NCBI GenBank assembly: GCA_943736015.1
Contig: OX031072.1
Location: 4,677,501-4,741,500, forward strand
Reading direction: 5' to 3'
Length of the DNA: 64,000 bases
Source of the DNA: Tridacna crocea
Lineage: Eukaryota; Mollusca; Bivalvia; Cardiida; Cardiidae
Positions 34,001 to 39,809 of this stretch are shown here, piece after piece (the first letter of the stretch is position 1; each line of letters starts with the position of its first letter). The translations under genes and the position numbers were made by a program. Under the pieces are notes generated by a model. That model was given only the letters and a program-made list of their open reading frames with translations. It searched no databases and had not been told where the DNA came from.

Positions 34001-34945
34001 ATACTAATAACGATAAAAATCAAAACTGAAGTAAATTTATAATTTCTTACATGTACATGTATCTACAAAATACCGTACCTCTAGCCTATATCATAACAAT
34101 GACTAAAGATACGGTACCGTATCTTTAGACTCCGGGGCTAGAGGTACGGTACCATATCTCTAGCCATCTCTTCGATATAGGCTAGAGGTACGGTACCGTA
34201 TCTCTAGCCACTGCCTTTTTTATTGATTGCTCAGGTTGTTAACATTTAACCCTTAGCCTACATGAGCAACTTATGTGTGCAGGGGGAAGGGATGGTCCCT
34301 TTGCAATGTAAAATGCCACACCACACACTCCCTACTTTTGACAACCTCGAAAGAAAGAAGCCGTAAGGAAACATTGCGGAAATAGTTGGAAATGCTGCTT
34401 ACCAGCATTTTCTCCTTTTCCCAGAACGTTTTCTACCCTTAACAAAAGCATTATCAAATTTTCAGTCACTTTTCTGTCGTCTGCAAATGCTTTCAATTTG
34501 GGCAAATCTAAACTTTTGTCGTTTGGTAAGGAGTTAAGGGAACCACAGGATTGAATGAATCATTCATAAGATATTTTGAAAAAGAAATCCCTTGAGGAGG
34601 GGTTGATCTTGAGACCCTCCGAAATTTTCCATTCATTTGGTACATTCTGAATGTAGGAATCAAGTTTGGTTTGTTTTAATCATAGGATAACTTACAATGT
34701 TTGAAAGCACCATGAATTAGTGTTTACTAACAACACTGATGGCTCATTGATCCGATCGAACTAGCCGATTAGTTAACCACGTGACGGACATGCCGCCATT
34801 ACAATAGCCCATGCGGATCCCGGTACGGTCCGAAAGTATTCGCCGAATTTAACGAGATCAACGATGCTTTTGCTAACATCAACTTACCGATGACTTTCTT
34901 CTCAACCACCGCTTCATTCTCCGGCTGGTTCTCGGAGTCGGACAT
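19006..34945 (-). CDS. YBX1: Y-box / cold-shock-domain RNA-binding protein, 8 coding exons
   Basis: Joining 34945-34888, 31917-31854, 30685-30652, 26011-25922, 23924-23796, 22610-22466, 21343-21159 and 19077-19006 gives 777 bases, 258 codons plus stop, with all introns GT-AG. The cold-shock domain spans about residues 20-91. It carries KWFN (28-31), the RNP1-like SGYGFI (34-39), the RNP2-like VFVHQ (48-52), then NNPRKYLRS and FDVVEGEK, all close to vertebrate YBX1. The C-terminal tail alternates basic/aromatic Arg-Tyr-Gly blocks (98-122, 138-165, 180-238) with short acidic stretches and ends in an acidic tail (238-258). It is shorter than the vertebrate protein, mainly at the N-terminus. Family role: Y-box proteins bind mRNA and single-stranded DNA, package and stabilise cytoplasmic mRNPs, and affect translation and splicing. 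Which of the vertebrate YBX1/2/3 paralogues it matches cannot be decided; the symbol names the family. The introns are loaded with mobile elements but no exon is broken. Confidence 0.95.
19127..19160. repeat. Poly-G tract
   Basis: About 28 G in a row, 50 bases inside intron 7 from exon 8 and directly next to the tandem array. Hard to sequence; a likely site of assembly error. Confidence 0.9.
19167..20578. repeat. Four tandem 353 bp units in Y-box intron 7
   Basis: Units start at 19167, 19520, 19873 and 20226 and look identical base for base, judged by eye over the full length. Each holds a half family A element (CACTATGTTTCAAAAGC ... GATTGTGTGGTAGA), a complete A2 element and a short spacer ending TGCTTAATCCCA. 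The repeated minus-strand 62-residue ORF is a by-product. Confidence 0.95.
19275..19502. mobile_element. Family A2 TTAA-bounded hairpin MITE (unit 1 of 4)
   Basis: A2 shares TTAA ends and CCCTTTACTCCATA termini. It replaces the stem by ACATTGTGGCAAAAGGTGAA with centre ACTCGTCACGAGC. Same positions plus 353, 706 and 1059 give the other copies (19628-19855, 19981-20208, 20334-20561). Single copies occur at 23495-23723 and 38971-39199, in the opposite orientation. Confidence 0.9.
20668..20887 (+). mobile_element. Family A MITE with stem deletion
   Basis: One stem arm lacks the GAAAATG segment (GGAGACTGGTAACCAGCATT), making the hairpin asymmetric. Right TTAA at 20884. Confidence 0.82.
21159..21343 (-). 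CDS. YBX1: Y-box gene exon 7 (RGG-rich tail)
   Basis: A 185-base exon for residues 174-235. It reads [20 protein letters not shown], then a Tyr/Gly/Pro spacer and an RGG-type run ([20 protein letters not shown]). Acceptor TTACAG at 21344, donor GTAAGG at 21158-21153. The open frame runs on into intron at both sides, ending VRIQDYCP beyond the donor. The join to exon 8 is preferred because it yields an acidic conserved-type tail, but retention of this intron would give a slightly different C-terminus. Confidence 0.9.
21631..21838 (-). mobile_element. Family A MITE inserted in a SINE-like repeat
   Basis: TTAA at 21631 and 21835. Flanks CATGGCTCCTCCCCGAT and ATACAATATCTAACAACTG are contiguous, without the MITE, at 31088-31130. 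That marks the exact insertion boundaries. Confidence 0.9.
21865..21960 (+). mobile_element. SINE head fragment
   Basis: TTTAGCTCAGTGGTTATGAT resembles a tRNA A box region and matches 31143-31170. The body is lost. Confidence 0.5.
21981..22205 (-). mobile_element. tRNA-derived SINE, full length, inverted
   Basis: On the minus strand: an A box in TGGCTCAGTGGTTAAG (about 22200-22181), a B box GGTTCGAGCC (22154-22145), then the body TCCTTGGGCAAGACACTTCA and the tail CTGTTGAAGGCGGCGTAAAA with a CAAACAAACAAA end. It lies in Y-box intron 6. Not a functional tRNA: no acceptor stem pairing. Confidence 0.85.
22466..22610 (-). CDS. YBX1: Y-box gene exon 6 (Arg/Tyr/Gly tail)
   Basis: A 145-base exon for residues 126-173 plus one base of Gly174. 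An acidic DDNGGQEVD stretch is followed by [20 protein letters not shown] and a Pro/Gly/Met end. Such alternating acidic and basic clusters drive RNA-dependent multimerisation in Y-box proteins. Acceptor TTTCAG, donor GTAGGT. Confidence 0.92.
22708..22908 (+). mobile_element. Family A MITE, 5' end diverged
   Basis: Normal from AGAAGCCCTTTGAAAACATT to TTAA at 22905. The left terminal repeat is unrecognisable. Confidence 0.8.
23050..23255. mobile_element. Family F element
   Basis: Ends AGAGCTCCAGATAGAGGGAG and CTCCTTTTTCTGCAGCTCT. Inner inverted pair GGTACTCATTAG / CTAATGAGATCCCAC. Intron 5 of the Y-box gene. Confidence 0.75.
23495..23723. mobile_element. Family A2 MITE, complete
   Basis: TTAA at 23495 and 23720; core GCTCGTGACGAGC. 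Inverted relative to the intron 7 array. It ends 73 bases below the donor of exon 5, in intron 5. Confidence 0.9.
23796..23924 (-). CDS. YBX1: Y-box gene exon 5 (end of cold-shock domain, first basic block)
   Basis: A 129-base, phase 0-0 exon for residues 83-125. It begins [20 protein letters not shown], the conserved C-terminal edge of the Y-box cold-shock domain, and continues into an Arg/Tyr block ([19 protein letters not shown]). Acceptor TTCCAG, donor GTAAGT. Confidence 0.95.
23945..24170 (-). mobile_element. Family A MITE, old copy
   Basis: Stem strongly decayed (AATGCTTGTAACTATTGTTT). Its left part lies only about 20 bases from the exon 5 acceptor. The right TTAA is shared with the next element. 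Confidence 0.7.
24167..24386 (+). mobile_element. Family A MITE sharing a TTAA with its neighbour
   Basis: TTAA at 24167 (shared) and 24383. One stem arm lacks AGAAAATGCT. Confidence 0.88.
24650..24870 (-). mobile_element. Family A MITE, old copy
   Basis: AACATGCTGGTATCAAGCAT core, TACAATGTTTTCAAAAGC arm and TTTGGTAAAGGA end. The TTAAs are gone. Confidence 0.65.
24880..25125. mobile_element. Two decayed family A remnants
   Basis: A long arm (GTCATCTGGTAATACTTTTA, CAAGTCTTAAATTCTGTCAT) is followed by a decayed core AAATTGTGGTTTCAAGCATT and an ATGGGTTAAC end. Confidence 0.5.
25126..25774. other. Intron 4 sequence, nothing seen
   Basis: No repeat or exon recognised in this part of the intron. 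Confidence 0.45.
25775..25860. mobile_element. Family B hairpin
   Basis: GATCAGACTGC / GCAGTCTGATCTTGATCTAC with TTCACTGTCC-type ends; 62 bases below the exon 4 donor. Confidence 0.8.
25922..26011 (-). CDS. YBX1: Y-box gene exon 4 (cold-shock domain)
   Basis: A 90-base, phase 0-0 exon for residues 53-82: [19 protein letters not shown] and [10 protein letters not shown], almost the vertebrate sequence. Acceptor TTTCAG, donor GTAAGT. A family A hairpin element begins about 30 bases upstream of the acceptor (26044-26271) and may overlap the branch-point/pyrimidine-tract region. Confidence 0.95.
26044..26271 (+). mobile_element. Family A MITE close to a splice acceptor
   Basis: Right TTAA at 26268, left TTCA at 26044. 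One-base deletions in one arm (TTTTCCACAATG). It begins 33 bases from exon 4. Confidence 0.88.
26398..26698 (+). mobile_element. tRNA-derived SINE, full length
   Basis: Head AAGCTCAGTCAGTAGTGTGC (A box) and GTAGGTTTGATCCC (B box). The body is TCATTGTGACAGGATTTATT, then TATGTGGGAAAGCAGTCAGT and ATGTTGAAAACACCATATAA with a CAATCACTTAATA tail. Inside intron 3. Confidence 0.85.
28087..28480 (+). pseudogene. Coding-like decayed block, family unknown
   Basis: One plus-strand frame reads [15 protein letters not shown], stop, [40 protein letters not shown], stop, [39 protein letters not shown], stop, and continues. Three stops in about 110 codons, with Lys-rich but otherwise protein-like composition, suggest the remains of a retrocopy or transposon protein inside intron 3. 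I do not recognise it, and chance cannot be excluded. Confidence 0.3.
28539..28704 (+). mobile_element. Family A MITE with hairpin half deleted
   Basis: TTAA at 28539; one stem arm to GAAATGCTGGTCAC, then directly into the long arm at TTTATT. The deletion removes the other stem arm. Confidence 0.82.
28750..28895 (+). mobile_element. Family A MITE, right half
   Basis: AGCATTTTAGCCTTTTCCAC, CAATGTTTTCTACCCTATCA, then a diverged long arm and CATGGTAAAGAA end. Confidence 0.65.
28896..29985. other. Intron 3 sequence, no gene
   Basis: AT-rich; only the last two copies of the 15-base motif were noticed. Confidence 0.5.
29990..30199 (-). mobile_element. Family A MITE
   Basis: Long arm first (AATTGAAAGCATTTGCAGAA); core GCTGGTACTGGCATT with small loss; end GGTAAAGGGCTAAA. 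Confidence 0.78.
30218..30300. mobile_element. Family B hairpin, diverged
   Basis: CAAGATCAGACCATGCAATC / GATTACACTGTCCGACAAAA. Confidence 0.7.
30315..30542 (+). mobile_element. Family A MITE, complete
   Basis: TTAA at 30315 and 30539; perfect central stem. It ends 110 bases from exon 3. Confidence 0.9.
30652..30685 (-). CDS. YBX1: Y-box gene exon 3 (micro-exon, RNP2)
   Basis: A 34-base exon giving the last base of Arg41 and [11 protein letters not shown], the RNP2 strand of the cold-shock domain. Acceptor TTTCAG, donor GTGAGT. It is too short for ordinary ORF detection and was found by its position and homology. It sits between hairpin elements at 30315-30542 and 30710-30925, only about 25 bases from the latter. 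Confidence 0.93.
30710..30925 (-). mobile_element. Family A MITE, complete
   Basis: TTAA at 30710 and 30922. Stem has several mismatches (AGAATAAAATGCCAGATAAC). Confidence 0.85.
30949..31037 (+). mobile_element. Family A MITE, left half only
   Basis: CCCTTTGCCCCACACAGT to GGAGAAAATGCTGG, stopping exactly at the palindrome centre, then unrelated sequence. Confidence 0.8.
31069..31240 (+). mobile_element. SINE-like repeat with tRNA-like head
   Basis: CTCCCTCATACATGGCTCCA ... ATACAATACTTAACAACTG ... CTTTAGCTCAGAGGTTATGG (A box) ... AGGTTCGAATCCTGCC (B box). Paralogue of the split copy at 21600-21960. Confidence 0.7.
31302..31775. mobile_element. 474 bp non-autonomous DNA transposon, 12 bp inverted ends
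   Basis: Ends CAGGCCTCCTAG and CTAGGAGGCCTG are exact inverted repeats, flanked by the direct repeat TGGTAA (31296-31301 and 31776-31781). The interior is rich in the string AAAGGTTTT, which recurs about eight times near the right end and several times at the left. This subterminal repetition is usual for hAT-like elements, though those normally make 8 bp duplications. Superfamily unassigned. Located in intron 2. Confidence 0.8.
31854..31917 (-). CDS. YBX1: Y-box gene exon 2 (cold-shock domain, RNP1)
   Basis: A 64-base exon entering in phase 1 and leaving in phase 2. It reads [20 protein letters not shown] and the first two bases of Arg41, so it holds the KWFN strand and the RNP1 nucleic-acid-binding motif. 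The acceptor is TTGCAG and the donor GTAAGA. From memory, the 64-base length equals that of the matching vertebrate exon, indicating an old intron pattern. Confidence 0.95.
32636..32797 (-). mobile_element. Family A remnant within the foldback-like element
   Basis: TTTACCCTTTCTCAAAAGAC, stem GAAAACACTGTTGGAAAATG / CATTTTCTCTTTTTCCTACA; right end replaced by a SINE tail. Confidence 0.75.
32798..32955 (+). mobile_element. SINE tail fragment
   Basis: GTAGGAAAGCAGTCAGTGGC through ATACTGTTGAAAACGGCGTT with a CATTCATTCAATCAAAT end. Confidence 0.75.
32992..33225 (+). mobile_element. tRNA-derived SINE
   Basis: Head CATAGCTCAGTCGGTATAGC (A box) and CGTTCGATCCACGG (B box). The body GTCATTGCGACAGGATTCAT and GTGGGAAATCAGCCAGTGAC is truncated before the tail. 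The tRNA-like acceptor arms do not pair, so it is not a tRNA gene. Confidence 0.82.
33226..33879. other. Middle of the foldback-like element, no identifiable gene
   Basis: Minus-strand ORFs of 135 and 81 codons overlap here but have low-complexity Leu/Ile-Phe-Tyr stretches and no transposase motif I can see. A 30 bp tandem duplication of CCGTGATTGAGTAAT lies at 33760-33818. Confidence 0.5.
34304..34537 (+). mobile_element. Family A MITE
   Basis: Diverged left end (CCACACCACACACTCCC); right TTAA at 34534. Stem with mismatches (GAAATAGTTGGAAATGCTGC). Confidence 0.82.
34538..34887. other. Start of Y-box intron 1, no repeat seen
   Basis: This 350-base segment next to exon 1 is free of dispersed repeats. 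It has GACATGCCGCCATTACA at 34787-34803, whose minus strand resembles a YY1-type ATGGCGGC core. It may hold downstream promoter elements. Confidence 0.35.
34888..34945 (-). CDS. YBX1: Y-box gene exon 1 (start codon)
   Basis: Encodes residues 1-19 ([19 protein letters not shown]) plus the first base of Ala20. The ATG has G at -3 and lies at 34945-34943. The donor is GTAAGT just below 34888. The KKVI-A-TKV junction into exon 2 is the one known for vertebrate Y-box proteins. Transcription must begin above 34945; no other upstream coding exon is needed. Confidence 0.93.
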
Positions 34946-35270
34946 GGCCCTTGATGGTAAATTTAAGGCGGAATTTTACCCTCGTGTCACTGGACTTGCT
35001 TGTTCCCCTTTGTTCTCTCTCACTGCGTCATGTCGGAGCGCATGTCAGCCCATGCTGTATTTCCGGTCCAAACCGAGTATTTCCGGTAAATACCGAATAT
35101 CAAAATTTCATTCTAAATTCTTTTCCCGACAAAATTCCGGGTTGTATCGGAAAATTCCGAAGATGCAGATTAATCGCGACGCTCCCTATTTGGAGCAAAC
35201 TATGACTCACTTTGATTGGTTAAGAAATCGAACAATTATTCAGTTTTGACTCGACACGTTTTAAATATTC
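34946..35270 (-). promoter_or_regulatory. Candidate Y-box gene promoter with CCAAT box and paired ETS-like sites
   Basis: This repeat-free block lies directly upstream of the start codon and is richer in CpG than its surroundings. On the minus strand it has ACCAATCAAA (35220-35211), a CCAAT box, the element for which Y-box proteins are named. Two copies of ACCGGAAAT (35067-35059 and 35087-35079) lie 20 bases apart, matching the ETS/GABP core. No TATA box was seen at a plausible distance. The start site is unknown. Confidence 0.4.
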
Positions 35271-35589
35271 ATTCCCCCATATCGTGGGAAAAATAAGTTA
35301 TACTTTTCTGAAGTTAAGGTTTTCTTTTCGCTTATTGCTCTCCATGTAGTTCTACCATTTTTGAAAGTCACCAATCATTGCAGAATGGGTACATTGAACA
35401 TACAACTATTTGCGTCTGTTTGGAAAAGGCTCAACCGCTCCTATTCAAAGAGTATTTTTCTTTTATCACAATGTTTTCATTGATAGTCATATAGATCAAC
35501 CCTAATTCGAGATGATTTGATTCTTTTTCTCAAGGTTTTAGATGATGCTATCACTGTCGTTTGCAGGATTAATTCACTGGTTCACTTCG
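35271..35589. other. Upstream of the Y-box promoter, no gene
   Basis: A weak family A remnant (GGAAAAGGCTCAACCGC, CACAATGTTTTCATTG) at about 35415-35480; otherwise nothing. Confidence 0.4.
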
Positions 35590-35814
35590 GTAGTCTCACT
35601 CTCCAAGGATTGATGATAGTTATTGCGACAGGATTTATTCCTTTCTCAACGCTAATTATTGTTTCGACGATGTTTATGTGGGAAAGCAGTCAGTGGTCTG
35701 GAAAGAATATTGTTCGGAGTAGATCTACTGGTAAAAGAAACTCTAGGAACGAATGAATAGGTGAGCAGGCCGTCGCGATATTAATCGTGAATGATGTTAA
35801 AAGTGGCGTTAAAC

Positions 35815-35848
<34 letters not shown>

Positions 35849-35850
35849 TA
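35590..35850 (+). mobile_element. SINE body with (ATCA)n tail, headless
   Basis: GATAGTTATTGCGACAGGAT, TATGTGGGAAAGCAGTCAGT and AGTGGCGTTAAACACCAATC, followed by about eight ATCA units. Confidence 0.82.
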
Positions 35851-36211
35851 CTTTGGTAATTCTTTTTCAAAGACTATTCTATGATCTGACGGCAAGAATT
35901 AGGAATATGGTAGATTTAATTACAAATAAGATAAAAGTTACAAGTAGCTAGGCTTCAAGAGGGCTTTTGAAGGGTTGAAAATATTGTTAGAAAAAGGGGA
36001 AAAAAACTGGTTAAAGTCTATCTCCTTACAATATGAACCAGGTCCAGATTAGACGGCGAAGTTTTGTGAACTGATCTTGACCTTAGTGTACAATATCCCC
36101 GCCACACCTCCATTCCCCCACCCACTTCAATGCCCCGGCAGCTGAAGTTATTATTTTCTCCCGAAAGAATTAGAAAATAAAGGATTGCCACTTGGTCGGG
36201 TTCACTGAACT
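35851..36211. other. No gene seen
   Basis: A family A remnant (TTGAAAATATTGTTAGAAAA) near 35975-36010. Confidence 0.4.
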
Positions 36212-36444
36212 TTAACCCGTTCCGACCCACATGACAAATTTTAGAGTGTCCCCAACCTCAAAGTGTTTCCAAATGCCAATTTTGAATTTGATTAGAATGA
36301 CAGAAAATTTTCCAATAGGCTAGAAAACACTGTGGGAAAAGGAGAAATTGCTCATTACGAGCAATTTTTCCTTTTCCCACAGTGTTTTCTACAGACTTGT
36401 ATTGCAGACACATAAAAATCAGGGCTTGTTTGGGAAAGAGTTAA
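36212..36444 (-). mobile_element. Family A3 MITE
   Basis: A3 variant: TTAACCCGTTCC / GGGAAAGAGTTAA ends, stem AAACACTGTGGGAAAAGGAG with core TTGCTCATTACGAGCAA. Related to 62523-62744. TTAA at 36212 and 36441. Confidence 0.88.
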
Positions 36445-36474
36445 AACAAGTTAAAACAAAAGATAGTTATCATG

Positions 36475-36705
36475 AAGTACTCTTTACAATACGACAAATT
36501 TTTTTAAAACTGAAAGCACTCGTGGACAACTTCTTATTTACAAGTGGGTTAAAGTGAGAATAAAAAATGCCACTTAAAGGATAGAAAACATTATAGGAAA
36601 AGGAGAAAATGCTGTTTACAGGGAGTTTCTCCCTTTCTTACATGTTTTTTCCATAGGATTTTCCCTTATGGAGGATAAGACAAGGATTGCTTGGAAATGG
36701 GTTAA
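36475..36705 (-). mobile_element. Family A MITE, old copy
   Basis: Right TTAA at 36702. Core decayed (AATGCTGTTTACAGGGAGTT). Confidence 0.72.
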
Positions 36706-36897
36706 AGGAAACTGCATGGGGTAATGAAACCCCGAATTCGTCAGGGAGATTATCTTCAACTGGTAGCAAGGGAAGTAATTCGTATTGAAAATTCGCAAGA
36801 GTATCTGTTTTGTTCTCCCTTTGCCTCTATAGATATACTTGCTGGTAAAGTGATGTAACTAATCTCTATCGCTACAAGTTATCAGATGAATTATTGA

Positions 36898-36996
36898 TTA
36901 ACTCTTTATCACATTATCCCGACTTTTGATGACCCTGAGAAAGAAAGACTTTGAAAACATCGTTGTAAAAGGAGAAAGTGCAGGTAAACGGAGGCA
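36898..36996 (+). mobile_element. Family A MITE, left half
   Basis: TTAA at 36898 through AGAAAGTGCAGGTAAAC, ending near the palindrome centre. Confidence 0.75.
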
Positions 36997-37024
36997 GATC
37001 ACAATGGTTGTGTGTTAAAAACTA

Positions 37025-37110
37025 TTTTGAGGACTTAATTGCATCCGCAAAAAGTTCCGACCTACGTGAGCCTGCGCATTTCGCCCAGGCTGACATGGGC
37101 CGAAACTTGT
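37025..37110. mobile_element. Family C hairpin, diverged, interrupted
   Basis: Family C core is AAAAGTATCGACCCAGGTCA, GCCTGCGC, complement. Here AAAAAGTTCCGACCTACGTG / GGCTGACATGGGCCGAAAC. A family A element follows at once. Confidence 0.7.
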
Positions 37111-37118
37111 TGCTTTTT

Positions 37119-37342
37119 TTAATCCATTACCACACAATCCAGACTTTTGACGACCCTGAGAAAGAAGCCTTTTAGAAAACAATGTGGGAAAAGGAGAAAA
37201 TGCTGGTAACCAGCATTTTCTCCTCTTCCCACATTGTTTTCTACTCTTCACAAAACAAATTTCAAATTCTCAGTCACTTTTATTTTGTCAAATTCTTTCG
37301 ATTTGAACAAACCAAAAATATTGCCGTTTGGTAATGAGTTAA
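37119..37342 (+). mobile_element. Family A MITE, complete
   Basis: TTAA at 37119 and 37339. Long arm lacks about eight bases (TTTTGTCAAATTC). Confidence 0.9.
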
Positions 37343-37834
37343 ATTCTATGCATTGCACAGGACCTTTCTACACCATGATTTAGTTTTTTAAACAAACTGT
37401 ATTGTACGAATCTATGATTAGGTGATGACTTGAGTGATATAGTATATTAGAGAGATGCATTTAGGCACCTTTTGCCAAGGCATGTCTTTTCAGGTATTTA
37501 TCTTTCGTCACCTGCAAATGGTTTCAGTTTCGACGAGCTTAGAATATTGCGGCGAGGAAAAGAGTTTTGATAAAAAGAAATAGGTAATTCCTCGAATTTT
37601 CTAAGTATATTTGTGTCTACAATTTAACATAACACAAAACTCATTAACAATTAAGATATTCTGAAGAGCTTACTAAATGAAATCTAGTGTAATTCTCCTT
37701 TTATGCACATGGTCGTTTGATAAAGGTGGTCTCTCTTTGGAACACGCAAGTTTGGTTTTCTTATTTCTATGTGAAAAAGGAAAGTTATGCTTGCATGTTT
37801 GAACGAGAGACCACTTTATTGAATGACCACTTGC
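37343..37834. other. No gene seen
   Basis: A family A long-arm remnant (TTCGTCACCTGCAAATGG) at about 37490-37570. Confidence 0.4.
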
Positions 37835-38160
37835 TAACCGTTGTCTGCGCATGTCATGTTCTTCGAAGATTCGACCTGTCTTATATGACGTATCACTAGC
37901 CCCGAAAGCGAGCAGACTATAATATTACGCTCTATAAAGTAGCAATGTAGAAAACAGCTTTTATCAATACGTTTGAGGGGCAATGAGACCTGCTTTGGCT
38001 CCAGATTTCTCTAAACGTTTATTTTAGTTTGAAATTCAAAGTAACGGTTGTCGCGTAGGAAAGTGGTTCGGTTCTGTACCCAGGATGCCCAAATTAGATA
38101 GATGACTATTTATAGAATGCCATCTAGCGGGAGATAATGCTTGCTAAGTTACATATGAGC
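37835..38160 (+). repeat. Dispersed repeat family G
   Basis: GCATGTCATGTTCTTCGAAG to ATGCCATCTAGCGGGAGATA; lacks part of the middle present at 6720-7110. Confidence 0.82.
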
Positions 38161-38269
38161 CTTGCTCTGGCAAAAGGGGGCTTAATGTATCTCTGAGATG
38201 TATCATACCCAGCAAGCCATCAGACAATATCCATCTGTTTAACAACCAGCTTAATCAAAAGATAGACCG

Positions 38270-38415
38270 GTCCATGTACGCACAGAAAATCGATCGACCA
38301 ACGGCGAAAAGTTTTGGCCCAGGTCAGCCTGCGCGGACTGCGCAGGCTGACCTGGGTCGATACTTTTCGCAGGTGCATTTAACCCCCATTTTCACATAGC
38401 ATAACCTCATGATTT
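38270..38415. mobile_element. Family C hairpin element
   Basis: Near-perfect hairpin around GCCTGCGCGGACTGCGCAGG. The right end GCATTTAACCCCCATTTTCA matches the inverted family end (TGAAAAGGGGGCTTAATGC). Confidence 0.85.
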
Positions 38416-38702
38416 ATTACGCAGTACGCAAATCTATTTCTAATCTTTCTCACGTTGCTGCAAATGTGTGTCGCTTCCCATGCATGCTCCATTTAACTTG
38501 CAATCACTGCGTTTATAGTGCAGTCGGGGGATAATCCCTCCTACTTATCTTTGTTCCACATTGTAATGGCATCTGAAAATATATATGAACCATGCTCTGT
38601 GATAAAGGAGACTTAATGCATCTAAGAAAAGTATCGACTCAGGTCAGCCTGTGCAGTCTGCACAGGCTGACCTAGACCAAAACTTTTCGCCATTGTTCAA
38701 TT

Positions 38703-38850
38703 TTTAGCTCTACTGGCTGAAAGCCAGCAGACCTTATGTCATGGCGGGGTTTCCGTCGTCCGTCCGTCCGTCTTTTTATTGTTCACACGATAAAGTCTGC
38801 ATTTGTTGTCAGATTTTAGTGAAACTTGCACAGATTGTTTATCTTATCAA
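38703..38850 (+). repeat. Molluscan-type dispersed repeat with (CCGT)n
   Basis: Opens TTAGCTCTACTGGCTGAAAG (a small palindrome TGGCTGAAAGCCA) then CATGGCGGGGTTTCCGTCG and (CCGT)n. Related in style to 14050-14400 and 57285-57480. Confidence 0.6.
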
Positions 38851-38970
38851 TAGTTTCAACCCTATTGATTTTGAAAAAAAAAAAATCAACAAACAATATA
38901 AAGTTTAAAAATTTCAAATTCTTGTTCTGTTTGTCAAAGGACCAGTCTATCTCATGATTAAGTCGATTAT

Positions 38971-39199
38971 TTACCCCTTTACTCCATAGATACTCTTTTC
39001 TACACACTGGTTGTTGGAGCCTTTGGAAAACATTGTGGCAAAAGGTGAAATTGCTCGTCACGAGCAATTTCACCTTTTGTCACGATGTTTTCTATGCTAT
39101 CAAAAAGTGTCATATACATATAAGAAACAGCTTCATCCTTCCTGTTATTTAGGGTCAATTAGAGATACCATAGAAATGCCTAATGGGGTAAAGGAGTAA
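38971..39199. mobile_element. Family A2 MITE
   Basis: Ends TTAC and GTAA (both one base from TTAA). Core GCTCGTCACGAGC with one stem mismatch. Same orientation as the copy at 23495. Confidence 0.88.
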
Positions 39200-39509
39200 G
39201 AAGGTGTTTCTTATTGATCCATATTTATGTGATGACTTGGGCTGGTACCATTTTTCACGGAGATGCATGAAGCCCCCTTTTGCTAGAGCGTGGCTCATAT
39301 ATTAGTACCGTGACAAGTGGATAAATTACTCCGGTTATCAACAATATCTACGTCTGAATTTTACAAAGTTTTAATTGGCACGGCCAACGAACGATTATTT
39401 TATTATCTTGCGTTTATTTATCGTCGCTACCGGTTGCCCATTTGAGCGACGCCCCAGAAGACAGTTAGTTGTTACGGGGGATAGTGCAAGGTTACAGGTC
39501 GAAACTACT

Positions 39510-39705
39510 GAGAGCTTCGCCTGGTTCTTTAACGTGCTCGGCGTATAGCACCGTCACACGGGACCTCGGTTTAATGTCTCATCCGAAAGACTACTATAAA
39601 TTTTAGTTGTCCAGCCGAGGATTCGAACCCACAACCTGTAGTGACCCGAATCATTATCTGCATGAGTCCTACGCTCTACTACTGAGCTATATTGGCTGGT
39701 TCCAA
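39510..39705 (-). mobile_element. tRNA-related SINE, inverted
   Basis: Minus strand has GTAGAGCGTAGGACTCATGC, GGTTGTGGGTTCGAATCCTC (B box) and GGACAACTAAAATTTATAGT. A different SINE type from the copy at 26398. Confidence 0.6.
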
Positions 39706-39809
39706 CGAACGATTTGCTTGAATTAACTTTTGTATAACTGCGAAACAAATTATTTATGTTTTATAAAAGGTCCTGGTAAAATGCAGTTTCCAACCATTTC
39801 CGCATTATC

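Larger units (their letters stand above)
32271..34215. mobile_element. 1945 bp element with ~330 bp palindromic inverted ends (Mutator/foldback-like)
   Basis: Left end 32271-32599 is the inverted, slightly diverged copy of 33880-34215, beginning GGCAGTGGCTAGAGATACGG. Each end carries three tandem palindromes centred on ACGGTACCGT (flanked by CTAGAGAT/CCTCTAG), then a unique ~200 bp part. The 9 bp sequence TTTTTTATT stands at 32262-32270 and 34216-34224. Nine-base duplication with long inverted ends fits Mutator-like or foldback elements. The middle has no transposase and has taken in a family A remnant and two SINE pieces. Lies in Y-box intron 1. Confidence 0.88.
38578..39305. mobile_element. 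Family C element split by a nested insertion
   Basis: Left end ATGAACCATGCTCTGTGATA and hairpin AAAAGTATCGACTCAGGTCA (38621-38692). The right end GATGCATGAAGCCCCCTTTT ... GCGTGGCTCATAT is at 39258-39302. Between them lie a TAGCTCTACTGG/(CCGT)n repeat (38703 on) and an A2 MITE. Confidence 0.75.
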
